From Corella eumyota (taxonomy: Eukaryota > Chordata > Ascidiacea > Phlebobranchia > Corellidae): a stretch of 64,000 nucleotides of DNA. Made by a program: the position numbers and the translations under genes. Location: contig OY720103.1 of assembly GCA_963082875.1 (NCBI GenBank), forward strand, positions 10,354,001 through 10,418,000. The letters run 5' to 3'. This document shows positions 55,201 through 64,000 of the stretch, one piece after another. The first letter of the stretch is position 1. Every line of letters begins with the position of its first letter. The notes beneath the pieces are model-generated. The model searched no databases. It was not told where the DNA came from and saw only the letters and a program-made list of their open reading frames with translations.

Positions 55201-58200
55201 CCGACCCAGTCTTAAGTTGCCTTTGGTAGTTTGACATTTTTTGATTATAATTGCCCAATAATTATTATTTTTGGCTCAGCAGGAGTTTATAGCATTTAAT
55301 TTTGGGCTACTTCAGCATGGAAGCAACTGGGATCGAACCACGGACCTTAGTCCTAAATTCAATTAAATTTTTTAATATTTTTTTTAATATTTTTATAGGG
55401 TAGAGGTAGTGAACGTAAAATTTTACAATTTCATTTTACTGAATGGCCAGATCATGGAACGCCTGAATATCTTTTACCTGTTCTTACATTTATTAGGAGG
55501 TCATCTAATGCTAATCCTAATAATCACTCTGGTCCTATAGTTGTACACTGCAGGTTTGTTCTGTTGTAATTTATATGAGGAAATAGACCAGTTTATTTGC
55601 TTTAAAAGGCATAACTTTTGTTATCTGACTCTGTCTTAAGTTATGTATGTCGGTTTTGGTTGGTATTAATCCCAATAAGACCGACAGCGGTGTAGTGGTA
55701 AAAACACTTGTTACACCACCATGAGGTCTTGGGTTAAATCCCCACTGTTCTTATGCTGTAGCGCCCTTAAGTAGGGTGTTATAAACAGTACGAACTCCTG
55801 CTGAGCCAGCACCTAATCAGCAGTATAATTATCGGGCAATTATAATCTATAATATCCCAAACTGCCACAGGCAACTCGAGACTGGGTCGGAGCAACTGAT
55901 GTTACTCCATGTTTAGGTTGCGCATTCGACCTTTCCACATTGAGGATAAAGATATATATACAAAAAAAAATTATTGGATAATTATAATAAATAATATCCC
56001 AAACTGGCAAAGTCAACTTAAGACTGGGTCAGGGTAACTGATGTTACTCTATGTTTAGACTGTAAAGTTAACCTTCCCACATTAAGGATAAATAATTTTT
56101 AAAAAAATTAAAAAAATGGCGGCAGTGGGGATCAAACCTTAAACTTCATTTTGTGATATTAATGATATACATTAAACTACTTGTACTTTCACAGTGCTGG
56201 TGTAGGTAGATCAGGAACTTATATTGTTATCCACAGCATGATGCAAATGCTACAAGCCCACTCTCAAATCAACATCAAGGACTTCCTTAAGTTTATTAGA
56301 CTACAAAGAAACCATTTAGTTCAAACGGAGGTATGTTTAAATAAAATAGGCAAAGGCGATACTACATGAGGTCTTTGGTTTAATCCTCTCTGTTAGCATA
56401 TTTTTAATTTTTTGAAACCTTAATGAATTTTTTGTGTTTTTTTTATTCTTGATGTGGAAAGGCCAGCTTTGCAGTCTAAACATAGAGTAACATCAGTTAC
56501 TCCGACCCAGTCTCGAGTTGCCTGTGGCGGTTTGGGATATTATAGATTATAATTGCCAGGTTATTATGCTGCTGATTAAGTGCTGGCTCAGCAAGAGTTT
56601 ATATACCTTTAATAGCACCTTACTCAAGGGCGCTACAGCATGAAAGCAGTGGAAATTAAACCCACGACCTCATGTGTGCTGTTGCAAGTGTTCTTACCAC
56701 TACACCACGCTGCCGGTTAATCTTGACAGTTTGAAATATTATTAAACATATTTGCCTGATAATTAAGCTGCTGATTAAATGTTGGCTCAGCAGGAGTTCA
56801 TACTGTTTATAACATCTTTCTTTAGGAAACCACTGGTTTAAATTGAACTCAGGACCTCTTGTAAAAAAACTTAGCGTTCTGATTACTACATATGCTTACT
56901 TCATGGTTGGATTTTGAAGTCGACCTTCCCACATTAAGAAAAAAAATATAAAACTAACCCAGATTTTTTGTCTTTTTAGGACCAGTATGTATTTGTTCAC
57001 GATGCTATGCTCGAATACATACTTAGTGGAATAACAGAATGCTCACCCGATGATCTATCTTCATATTACCACGACCTTAACCAAGCTAGTGTGGGTACAA
57101 GCACCACAGACAAAGCTGGTGATATTGGCCGCGCTGTGTGCCGATCTGGTCTCGAAAAACAGTTCATGAAAGTGGTGTACACTCATACGGATATTTTGGA
57201 TTATAATATTGCAAATCGTTCGGTGAATGAGAAAAAGAACAGGCCTGGTGCTGTTTTACCGGTGTTTAGATCGAGAGTGGTTTTATGTAACCATAATAGA
57301 GGAGAGGGCTCTGATTATATTAATGCATCATTCATGCAGGTGTGTGGAATTTGGTCTATGCTAACATGACTTTAACCTTTTTTTGTATTTATTTGTCCTC
57401 AATGTGGGAAGGTTGACTTCATGGTCTCAACATAGAATAACATTTATTACCTCGACCCAGTCTCGAGTTGCCTTTGACAGTTTTAGATATTATAGATTAT
57501 ATTTGCTTGATAATTAAACTTCTGATTAAGTATTGGCTCAGCAAGAGTATATTGCCTTACTCAAGGCTGCTACATAATGAGAGCAGTGGAGATCGAACCC
57601 AGGACCTCATGTAGTAAAGTCAAGTGTTGTAACCACTACATCTTGCTACCGTTTAATTTCTTTTGGTAATTTTTTTCTTTAAATTTGATAAAAATTCATT
57701 TTTATTCTTTTTATAGGGTTATAGAAGCAGTGGTGAATTCATAATAACCCAACTACCACTACCAAATACAAAGAAGGATTTTTGGCAGCTTATATGGGAT
57801 TATAATTGTCCATGTTTTATTACGATTTTGGACAACCAATTTGTGAGTAAAATTAAATTTTATAAAACTAACCAAGTTTTTGATCGAAATTGATTTTTGA
57901 TAAAATATTTGGCTTCACTTCGTGGGGTCCTGGGTTTGATCCTTGCTGCTTCTATGCTGTAGCATTCTTTTGTAAGGCTCTATAAGCAGTATGAACTCCT
58001 GCTGAGCCAAAAACCAATCAGCAGATTAATTATAAGGTAACTATAATCAATAATATCCCAAACTGCCTTTTAATTATAAGGTAACTATAATCAATAATAT
58101 CCCCAAAAAGGCAACTCAAGACTGGGTTAGGGTAACTGATGTTACTCTATGTTTAGGCCGTGAAGTCAACCTTTCCACATTGAGGATAAATAAATACAAA

Positions 58201-61012
58201 ATTAGAATCTTTAATAAGTATCATTATTTTTTAGAATTGTGAAACTGAAAGATATTGGCCAATAGCAGGATCATCTCTGACTTGTCCTTCATTTAATGTT
58301 AGTTATGTAGAACCTCATTCAGTTAAAACCATCAATGATAAGGAATGTGTGTTGACTGTTCGAGAGTTTATGCTAGAAGCTACCAAGGTACTTAAATTAA
58401 TTTAATATTAAAAGAATCATAATTTGTGACTGAGAGTTATAAATATTTTCATGGATATTTATTTATTCTTGATGTGGGAAGATCAACTTTACAGCCTAAA
58501 CATAGAATAACATTTGTTACTTTGACCCATCTTTGAGTTGACTTTGCCAATTTAGAATAACATAGATTATATTTGCCATGTATTTTTTTTTTGTATATAT
58601 CTTTATCCTCGATGTGGGAAGGTCGCAACCTAAACAGAATAACATCAGTTACTCTGACCCAGTCTCGAGTTGCCTGTAGCAGTTTGGGATGTTATATATT
58701 ATAATTGCCCGGTAATTATGCTGCTGATTAAGTGTTGGCTCAGCAGGAGTTTTTACCGTTTATAGCGCCTTACTCAAGGGCATTACAGCATGTGAGCATT
58801 GGGGATTGAACCCACAACCCCATGGTGGTGTAGCAAGTGTTCTTACCACTACACCACACTGCCGGTTAAAAAAAAGTCTAACTACTTAAAACCAAAACTA
58901 TTGGAAGCAGTAGGAATCAAATCCAAGGCCTTATGCATGCATGTATTACTGCCCAGTGCCTTAACCATTACCCTATATTATTTTGTAAATTGTATTTCTT
59001 TTTTGAAAAAAAAATTCTTTTCAGGATGATTATATGTTAGCAGTGAAACAATTTGAGGTAAGTAATTGGAATACCGAACATCCTTCTGTTCAACAATTAG
59101 CTGTTCTTAAAGAAATTTATGAATTTACTAAACTGAAAGATGGACCCACTGTTATACAAGATAGGTAAGCCTAAAACACTGAATGACGTGGAAAGGTCGA
59201 CTTTGCGGTTTTAACATAACGTAACTTTTGTTACCTCAAAAAAATTTTGACACATTTTATTTAAAACAATAAAGCAATCCTATGATGGTAGTTACAGTGT
59301 GAAATAATCTTCAAAAAATAATTACATTTAATATAACCCAGTATGGCTCTAGTAGGAAAGCACGAACTGGTCACGATAAATTGCATGTGATAAAGGGACT
59401 AACTGAAATAAACCTACCAAAAGAAAGAACGTCCCAAAATGGCCTTTCACAACGTATTTGACATACAATGCACAAATATATTAAACAACCTACCAACTAG
59501 TGGGGGTCCACATACATGAAATAAGTGAATGTATTTGTTTAAAATAATTTAAGAATGTGAGAAAAGGAAATGAAAACTTGACAAATCAAAATATATTGCA
59601 AAATTAAGTAAAGTTTGGGTCACGGAGTCATAAAGTGGCTGAATGAATAGTTATAGTTAAGTAGCTTTAGATGGTTCAATTAGTTTGTTTAGGATGGTTG
59701 TACCCATGACCTGTTTAAATACATGGAATGCCTTGTTTAAAAGTGAAACATTTTTTTTGGTGAATAATTAGCTAGATAGTAAAAATTAAAATCCTGTATT
59801 TTTTGTTGAAAAATATAAAATAAAAACTTCAGCAAATCTAGCAGTGAATATGCAGTAAGTTATAGGCGCATATCTGTGGGTAAATTATAAATTAAGGTTA
59901 GATTAGGGTTAATAAAAAGTTTTTGAGTTTTTTATCAAAGGTTTTGTTTGAACAGTTTAGCTGAACACTATCATTAGTTAATTTATTTCAGGTTTTAACA
60001 CCAATATATTCAACTAATTGTTGTGCAAGGGTTTTAGTGAATTAAGGAATTGATAGTTAGGATTTATATCGGGTATTTTGGGAGTGAATGGTGGTTGGGT
60101 TGGAAAAGAAATTATCAAAACAAGATGGGAGGGAGTTTTTTAGGTATTAAAAAACTATAGAGCTAGTTTCAAGGGTAAAAAGATCTTCAAAAAGTAGTAA
60201 GTGGGTTGGCAAAAAGAATTTTATCTTGGGTATTTTTATAAGAAATTATAGTAAGGTATTTTTTGCAAACATGTTAAATTTGGGAATATAATTGCCGCCT
60301 GATAATTAAGTTGCTGTTGGTTTTGGGCTCTGCAGGAGTTAGTTCCGCTTATAGCATCTTATCTAAAAGCGCTACAGTTTAGAAGCAATGGGAATCAAAC
60401 CAAGAACCTTAGGCAGTGAAGTTAAATGTTGTAACCACTACACCATGACCCCATTCCTGAGTTTATAAAAATTTAAATAAGAAATTAAAATGAAAAAAGG
60501 AAAAGTTAACTAAAAATTGCAACATTTTTCTTTAATTTATTTAGGTTTGGATCAACATCAGCAGCCCAATTTTCATGCTGGCATTTAATCCATTCTCAAC
60601 TTGAGAATGAGCCAGTTGTTGACGTTTACCAAACTGCAGTTATGGCTTGTCAGATGAGACCTCGTGTTTTTACTTCTCCTTCTCATTTGAAGTTTTTGTA
60701 CGAAGCTGCATTACTAGAGGTAGGTTTAAAGTTTTTGGTATATGTATTTTTGCTACTGTGACAAAATGTTACCCAATGGTAGGCTTGTTAAGTCGTCCTT
60801 CCCACATCGAGGATAAATATTTAAAAAAATTAATTATATATTAACTTTAGCATAAAGAATCATCTCAAGATGCTTTAGATGTTTCTATCGACGATGCATC
60901 TGTAAAATTCAATGCAAAAGCTCACTCTTCAAGTTTTAGCGAAACTGCGGCTTTAATATCTCCACAGGAATCAAATAATATCGATAAAAATAATATTTTG
61001 AAGTCTACCTAA
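49201..61012 (+). CDS. Receptor tyrosine phosphatase with sushi domain
   Basis: Eighteen exons: 49201-49300, 49652-49765, 50182-50394, 50777-50921, 51307-51389, 52357-52454, 52537-52630, 53915-54027, 54461-54559, 54984-55118, 55399-55553, 56195-56330, 56980-57339, 57717-57842, 58235-58387, 59025-59164, 60545-60719, 60851-61012. They total 866 residues. Order: signal peptide ([14 protein letters not shown]); small Cys-rich segment ([12 protein letters not shown]); one sushi/CCP domain (about 72-141, [34 protein letters not shown]); transmembrane helix (about 167-189, [20 protein letters not shown]); D1 phosphatase with WPDHGTP and [10 protein letters not shown], so active; D2 with [13 protein letters not shown] where the catalytic loop should be, so inactive. 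D1 and D2 best fit PTPRG/PTPRZ (type R5): [38 protein letters not shown]. Those proteins have carbonic-anhydrase and fibronectin ectodomains, absent here. It removes phosphate from tyrosine at the membrane; ligand unknown. Confidence 0.92.
49361..49630 (+). mobile_element. SINE, B type
   Basis: TGGCACCATTGTGTAGTGAT to a degenerate tail at about 49627, in receptor phosphatase intron 1. Confidence 0.88.
49838..50145 (+). mobile_element. SINE, B type, with preceding head fragment
   Basis: A head fragment near 49838-49885 (GGGTTCAACCCCCGCTG) and a main copy at 49934-50145 ending TTGAAGATAAATAAATAC. Confidence 0.83.
50457..50730 (+). mobile_element. SINE, B type, full length
   Basis: CTGCCATTGTGGTGTAATGG to CATTGAGGATAAATATAT. 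Confidence 0.9.
50960..51258 (-). mobile_element. SINE, B type, full length
   Basis: TATTTATTTATCCTTGATGT to CAACCACTACATCATGCTG. Confidence 0.9.
51419..51690 (+). mobile_element. SINE, A type, B-box region deleted
   Basis: TGGCAGCATGGTGTAGTGG, then a gap at the B box (GGTTGTGAGATGTAGCGCCC), then the body and tail TTGAGGATAAAGATATATAC. Confidence 0.9.
52099..52263 (-). mobile_element. SINE with internal deletion
   Basis: ACATAGAGTAACATTAGTTA joined to a head complement ending ACCACTACACCATGCC. Confidence 0.87.
52665..52930 (-). mobile_element. SINE, B type
   Basis: TATTTATTTATCCTCAATGT to GTGTTCTAAGCACTAC. Confidence 0.9.
53455..53620 (+). repeat. MITE-like repeat, family M1
   Basis: GGCATTTTAATTGTTGTAAT, GATAATTTACCGGCGCACCA and CAAATGGCAGTTTTTT. 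It lies next to the tandem repeat at 53630. Confidence 0.7.
53630..53820 (-). repeat. Tandem repeat T75, about two units
   Basis: Units of about 75-80 bases contain AAAAGGTTTCGGGTTCAAGT, ACTAATGCCACA and CAGCGTTTACAGATAGCT. It is the reverse-strand relative of 61299-61600. Confidence 0.8.
54072..54362 (-). mobile_element. SINE, A/B intermediate, full length
   Basis: GGATTTATTTATCCTTGATG to CACCACGTTGCCGGTT. Confidence 0.93.
54573..54847 (-). mobile_element. SINE, B type
   Basis: TATTTATTTAACCTTGATGT to CACAACACCATGCCGCC. Confidence 0.87.
55137..55352 (-). mobile_element. SINE, head truncated
   Basis: TTTTATCCTCAATGTGGGAT to GATCGAACCACGGACC. Confidence 0.87.
55679..56098 (+). mobile_element. 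Full A-type SINE followed by a B-type 3' half
   Basis: 55679-55969 runs from ACCGACAGCGGTGTAGTGG to TATATATACAAAAAA. At 55970 a second copy enters at ATTGGATAATTATAATAAAT and ends AAGGATAAATAATTT. A reverse head scrap follows near 56116-56150. Confidence 0.9.
56437..56948 (-). mobile_element. A-type SINE beside an older partial copy
   Basis: A reverse copy at 56437-56720 (TTTATTCTTGATGTGGAAAG to CACGCTGCCGGTTAA), then a reverse body and head at 56721-56897, then a forward tail scrap to 56948. Confidence 0.85.
57378..57655 (-). mobile_element. SINE, B type
   Basis: TTTTTGTATTTATTTGTCCT to AACCACTACATCTTGCTACC. Confidence 0.9.
57907..58200 (+). mobile_element. SINE, B type, with short internal duplication
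   Basis: GGGTCCTGGGTTTGATCC to CATTGAGGATAAATAAATAC. The stretch TATAAGGTAACTATAATCAA is present twice in tandem near 58030 and 58076. Confidence 0.88.
58455..58975 (-). mobile_element. Older SINE split by an A-type SINE, same orientation
   Basis: Outer copy at 58455-58580 (TTTATTTATTCTTGATGTG) and about 58899-58975 (head side). The inner full-length A copy at 58582-58866 runs from TTTTTTTTTGTATATATCTT to CACACTGCCGGTT. Confidence 0.87.
59185..59241 (-). mobile_element. SINE tail scrap
   Basis: GACGTGGAAAGGTCGACTTT and TAACTTTTGTTACCTC only. Confidence 0.7.
59330..59508 (-). repeat. Dispersed repeat, about 190 bp, copy 2
   Basis: Reverse complement of 5672-5862: ACCCAGTATGGCTCTAGTAG, AAGAAAGAACGTCCC, ACATACAATGCACAAATATA. 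It lies in the longest receptor phosphatase intron. Confidence 0.75.
60283..60455 (-). mobile_element. SINE, tail half missing
   Basis: ATAATTGCCGCCTGATAATT to AACCACTACACCATGACCCC. Confidence 0.83.
60765..60828 (+). mobile_element. SINE tail fragment
   Basis: CTTCCCACATCGAGGATAAA in the last receptor phosphatase intron. Confidence 0.8.
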
Positions 61013-61153
61013 AACTTAAATTGATGTGTGCTCAAAGACAGTATTATAAATTTGTTTTTTTTACCTTTTTAAAACTTTTGTTTCCTGCACAGCATATTGT
61101 TATTTCACTAATACTTTTGTTTAGATGTTTAACTCTGTTTTGTAAATATTTTC

Positions 61154-61159
61154 AATAAA
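61154..61159 (+). terminator. Polyadenylation signal AATAAA
   Basis: AATAAA about 140 bases after the receptor phosphatase stop codon. The cleavage site cannot be seen. Confidence 0.5.
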
Positions 61160-61298
61160 ATTGAAATGATTTTGAAGTCTTATTGCAAAAAGAAATAAAT
61201 TTTTTTTTTGTCCATTCAATATTTTTAGTAGATTTAACAACTTAACGTGTAAGTTTCTATCTTTAATGGTGAAAAGTGTTTTGCTGTGACATGTTTAA

Positions 61299-61600
61299 GC
61301 TATTTGTAAACGCCGGGCTTAAGGGTGAATAGTGTGACATTGGTGCAGCTCTAATCTGAAACTTTTTAATGTGTTTGAGTCATCTGTAAACTCCAGGCTC
61401 AAGAGCAAAGAGTGTGGCTTGAACCCGAAACCTTTTGGTGTGTTTTAGCTACCTGTAAATGCCCGGCTTAAGGCTAAATAGTGTGGCTTGAACCCGAAAC
61501 CTTTTGATGTGTTTCAACTATCAGTGATCACCGAACTCAAGGGTAAATAGTGTGGCATTGGTGCGCCTCGAACCCGAAACCTTTTGGCTTATAATCTAAT
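61299..61600 (+). repeat. Tandem repeat T75, about four units
   Basis: Four units of about 70-80 bases share AGCTACCTGTAAATGCCCGG, AAATAGTGTGGC and GAACCCGAAACCTTTTGG. Read in reverse, each carries GGTTTCGGGTTCGAG, a weak tRNA B-box resemblance. Confidence 0.85.
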
Positions 61601-62075
61601 GCAATATACTACACTAAATTTTTATATTAGAAAAGTTAGGTCTTAGTTTAAAATAGGGAAAATGGTAAACATTTCTTATGGTTTTAAATATCACTTTAAT
61701 ATTGATGTCTAAAATAGTAAAAATCGAAATATAAGTTAAATTTTTGTTTAATATAAATTTATACGTGGCATGTCAATCTGTAAAAATAGTTACGACCGCG
61801 ATTCAAATTTTTTGATTTTTTTTTTGTGTTTGATTGACATTTTGTTGGGCTGCGATTCGTTTAATCAATATATTTAATTACTGAACAGTTTAAAATAGGA
61901 TTTAATGCTAGAATTAATGTGAATAAAGTTTAAAAGTAAAGGTTCTAGCATTATTTTGTTGTTCGCTGTTCTATAACTGCAAAAATTTGAATATTAAGTA
62001 GGGTTTTGCAAAAATGGCGTCGCAAATTTTTGTGTTTTGATTATTGATGACGTAAATAGCCTTTTAAGCAAATGT

Positions 62076-62083
62076 GACGTCAT
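62076..62083. promoter_or_regulatory. TGACGTCA palindrome upstream of TDG
   Basis: A perfect CRE-type palindrome about 570 bases before the TDG start, with TGACGTAA 30 bases to its left. Function is inferred from the motif only. Confidence 0.3.
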
Positions 62084-62650
62084 CCTGTCATTAAAATATT
62101 GAAAGTCGGGCTAATTATTCTTACATAATAATAAAAGTTAGTCACACTAATGTCTGAATGTCTGAAAAACAATTTTTAAACAAAGTTAAGTCTGTAGGTA
62201 GTAGGAGTAGAATAAATTAAATTTTGAAGTTTGAAAAGAAAAAAGGGATTTTCTTATATTTTGTATTTGATTCAAAAGCATTGTGCATAAAAAATTAGCT
62301 TTTGTTTAAAAGTAAGGGTTCAAGTAAAACATTTTTTTTTAATGTTAGATACCCCTATTTTGTGTAAGTAAACCCCTTTATCCAAGGGTCTCGTTTAATC
62401 ATAACCCCTGTTTAGTTTTGTGCTGTATGCTTTTACATAAATTTTTTATTTACAGGTTGTTGTATTTAAAAGCCTTATTTTTAAATAAATAAAATAAAAT
62501 CTAAAAATCCGACAGTTGCAAATCTAAAAGAATATTTTTTTGTGTGTAAAGAACAATATTACAAAACATCCAAAGTTAATTTTAAAAAATATGGTGCTAT
62601 AGACAACAATACAGTCTTACTTTTCTATCTTAATATACAAACACACAAAA

Positions 62651-63654
62651 ATGGATAACTTAAAACAAGAAGATATAAAGTCATCACCTCAAATAAATGG
62701 AAAAGTTGTGAAAAAGCGTGGAAGACCGGCAAAAGTTAAACCGACAACTAACGGCGATGAAATCCCTCCGAAACAAACTAAAATTACTGACACTATGAAA
62801 AAAGCAAAGCGAACGGTTGACAGGTAAAAAAATTATAAATGGTTTTAAAATTGTTTGTAACATAGATTTGGTCTTTTATTGTTTTTGCTTTAAAATAAAC
62901 TATATAACTGGTGCTATAGTGTAGTGATTTAAACACTTAGCTTTACTAGTTAAGGTTATAGGTTTAATTCTCAATGCTTTCATGCTATAGCGCTGTTGGA
63001 TAAGGTGTTGTAAACGATATAAACTTCCGCTAACCAAAAAAAAAACAATCAGCAGATTAATTATTGGGCAATTGTTTTTTTGTATATATATCTTTATCCT
63101 CGATGTGGAAAGGTCATCAGTTACTCGAACCCAGTCTTGAGTCACCTTTAGCAGTTTGGGATATTATATAGATTATAATTGCCCGGTAATTATACTGCTG
63201 ATTAAGTGCTGGCTCAGCAGGAGTTTATACAGTTCATAGTGCATTACTCAAGGGCACTACAGCATGGATGCAGTGGGGATTAAACCCACAACCTCATGTG
63301 TGGCGTAGCAAGTGTTCTTACCACTACACCACACTGTCGGTGTTATCAATAATATCTCAAACTGACAAAGTCAACTTAAGACTGGGTTTTGATTACAAAT
63401 GTTACTTTTTGTTAAACCTTAAAGACGTCTTTTTTTACCCAAAATTAGATATGTAATGGTTAGGGTATATCCAGGGTAATATATAATTTTAAAAGAACTG
63501 TTAAGGTAATAAAAATTTTGCCCAGAATCGTAAAGATATTAATTAAAAAATATTTCAACTTTGTTTTTGTTTTAGATTTAAAGGAGTCACAAAAGAAGAA
63601 TTAATGACAAGACTGCTTCCCGACCGAATTAAAACTGGTCTCGATATTTTAATT
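62651..63654 (+). CDS. TDG: Thymine-DNA glycosylase, first two exons
   Basis: Exons 62651-62823 and 63576-63654; the gene continues past the window. The N-terminus is basic and disordered, with an AT-hook-like KKRGRPAK. It then reads KQTKITDTMKKAKRTVDRFK and GVTKEELMTRLLPD, then IKTGLDILI. This matches the start of the TDG catalytic core, where vertebrate TDG has KITDTF, VDRFNGVSEAELL and LDIVI just before the GINPG motif. The next exon should begin with that motif. TDG removes thymine or uracil opposite guanine, and 5-formyl and 5-carboxylcytosine, so its presence fits a genome with cytosine methylation. The upstream methionine context AAAAATGG is favourable. Confidence 0.85.
62906..63420 (+). 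mobile_element. B-type SINE split by a reverse A-type SINE
   Basis: Host copy 62906-63073 (GGTGCTATAGTGTAGTGATT head) resumes at 63343-63420 (TTATCAATAATATCTCAAAC). The inserted reverse A copy at 63074-63342 runs from TTTTTTTGTATATATATCTT to CACCACACTGTCGGT. It lies in TDG intron 1. Confidence 0.9.
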
Positions 63655-63784
63655 GTAAGAAACGTTATGCAATTTTTTTAGTTTTATGTAACACATTTAA
63701 ATTGCCAATTAGTAGGTTATATATTCTTTTGTGTACTAGTTTTTTATGTCATATAATGATATGCAATAAATTGTTTTAATTGCC

Positions 63785-63985
63785 TCCCATGAGGACGGTA
63801 TTTTAATTGTTGTAATATAGTTTTAACATATATTTGCCTAACTATATATAATCAATCTTGTCAGACGATATATATAAATGTATAAATATCCAATTTGTTG
63901 GTTTACGAAATAAATAAAACTGCCATTTGTGGTGCCTTGATAAGTTACTTGCGACCATATTACAACAATTAAAATGCTAAAGGGT
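63785..63985 (+). repeat. MITE family M1, copy with both inverted ends
   Basis: GGTATTTTAATTGTTGTAAT near 63797 pairs with ATTACAACAATTAAAATGC near 63958-63977. The right half carries AAACTGCCATTTGTGGTGCC in reverse relative to the other M1 copies. Confidence 0.75.
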
Positions 63986-64000
63986 GGGCTTTTGACAAGT

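Larger units (their letters stand above)
61013..62650. other. Intergenic region between receptor phosphatase and TDG
   Basis: Contains the phosphatase 3' UTR, tandem repeat T75 (61299-61600), and AT-rich DNA with a CRE site leading into TDG. No gene is seen. Confidence 0.5.

Overview
The window is a gene-dense, AT-rich, intron-rich animal chromosome segment. Ten protein-coding genes can be read exon by exon, with GT-AG introns mostly of 50 to 900 bases. The gene set, the vertebrate-like protein sequences and the small introns suggest an invertebrate deuterostome, most likely a tunicate (ascidian). That assignment is inference. All splice sites were read by hand and may be off by a base or two, but the exon sums of all complete multi-exon genes divide by three.

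Layout, left to right: the 3' end of CCDC77 (+, 138-1807); a 4.4 kb gene-free tract with an inverted repeat, TGACGTCA-rich DNA and a minisatellite; a LITAF-like gene (-, 6253-6621); a membrane receptor with C-type lectin, ZP and EGF domains (+, 7598-14846); protein disulfide isomerase P4HB/PDIA1 (+, 16180-26617); CLPTM1L (-, 27610-32065) head-to-head with COG8 (+, 32561-34426); a CARD9-type CARD/coiled-coil adaptor (+, 35071-44054) convergent with LRRC56 (-, 46138-48220); a receptor tyrosine phosphatase with a sushi domain outside and PTPRG/PTPRZ-like D1-D2 inside (+, 49201-61012); and the first two exons of TDG (+, from 62651, running off the window).

The most striking observation is in the PDI gene. 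The normal exon set gives a 507-residue PDI with two CGHC sites and an HTEL end. Interleaved with it is a second set of phase-compatible exons: an alternative a-domain exon (CVHC, apparently with a GC donor), an alternative b-domain exon, an alternative a'-domain exon (CLHS), and an alternative tail (five-residue repeats ending in KDEL). One locus could therefore make a conventional PDI and a redox-altered PDI.

The other dominant feature is one tRNA-derived SINE family of about 270-300 bp with an A box and B box near its head and an A-rich tail after a GAGGATAAA motif. About 70 copies or fragments lie in most of the longer introns and intergenic gaps. There are two subfamilies. The A type has CGGAGTAACTGATG and ends GATAAAGATATATAC(A)n. 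The B type has GGGTAACAAATG and ends GATAAATAAATAC(A)n. Several A copies sit inside B copies. In SINE entries, strand + means the tRNA-like head comes first on the given strand. Other repeats are a hAT-like MITE with an 8-bp target duplication inside a SINE, a 514-bp terminal-inverted-repeat element, two further MITE families, a dispersed 190-bp repeat, and several minisatellites, the largest (about 1.3 kb) in a CARD9 intron. I saw no retroviral, Polinton or other virus-like element, no rRNA and no CRISPR array.
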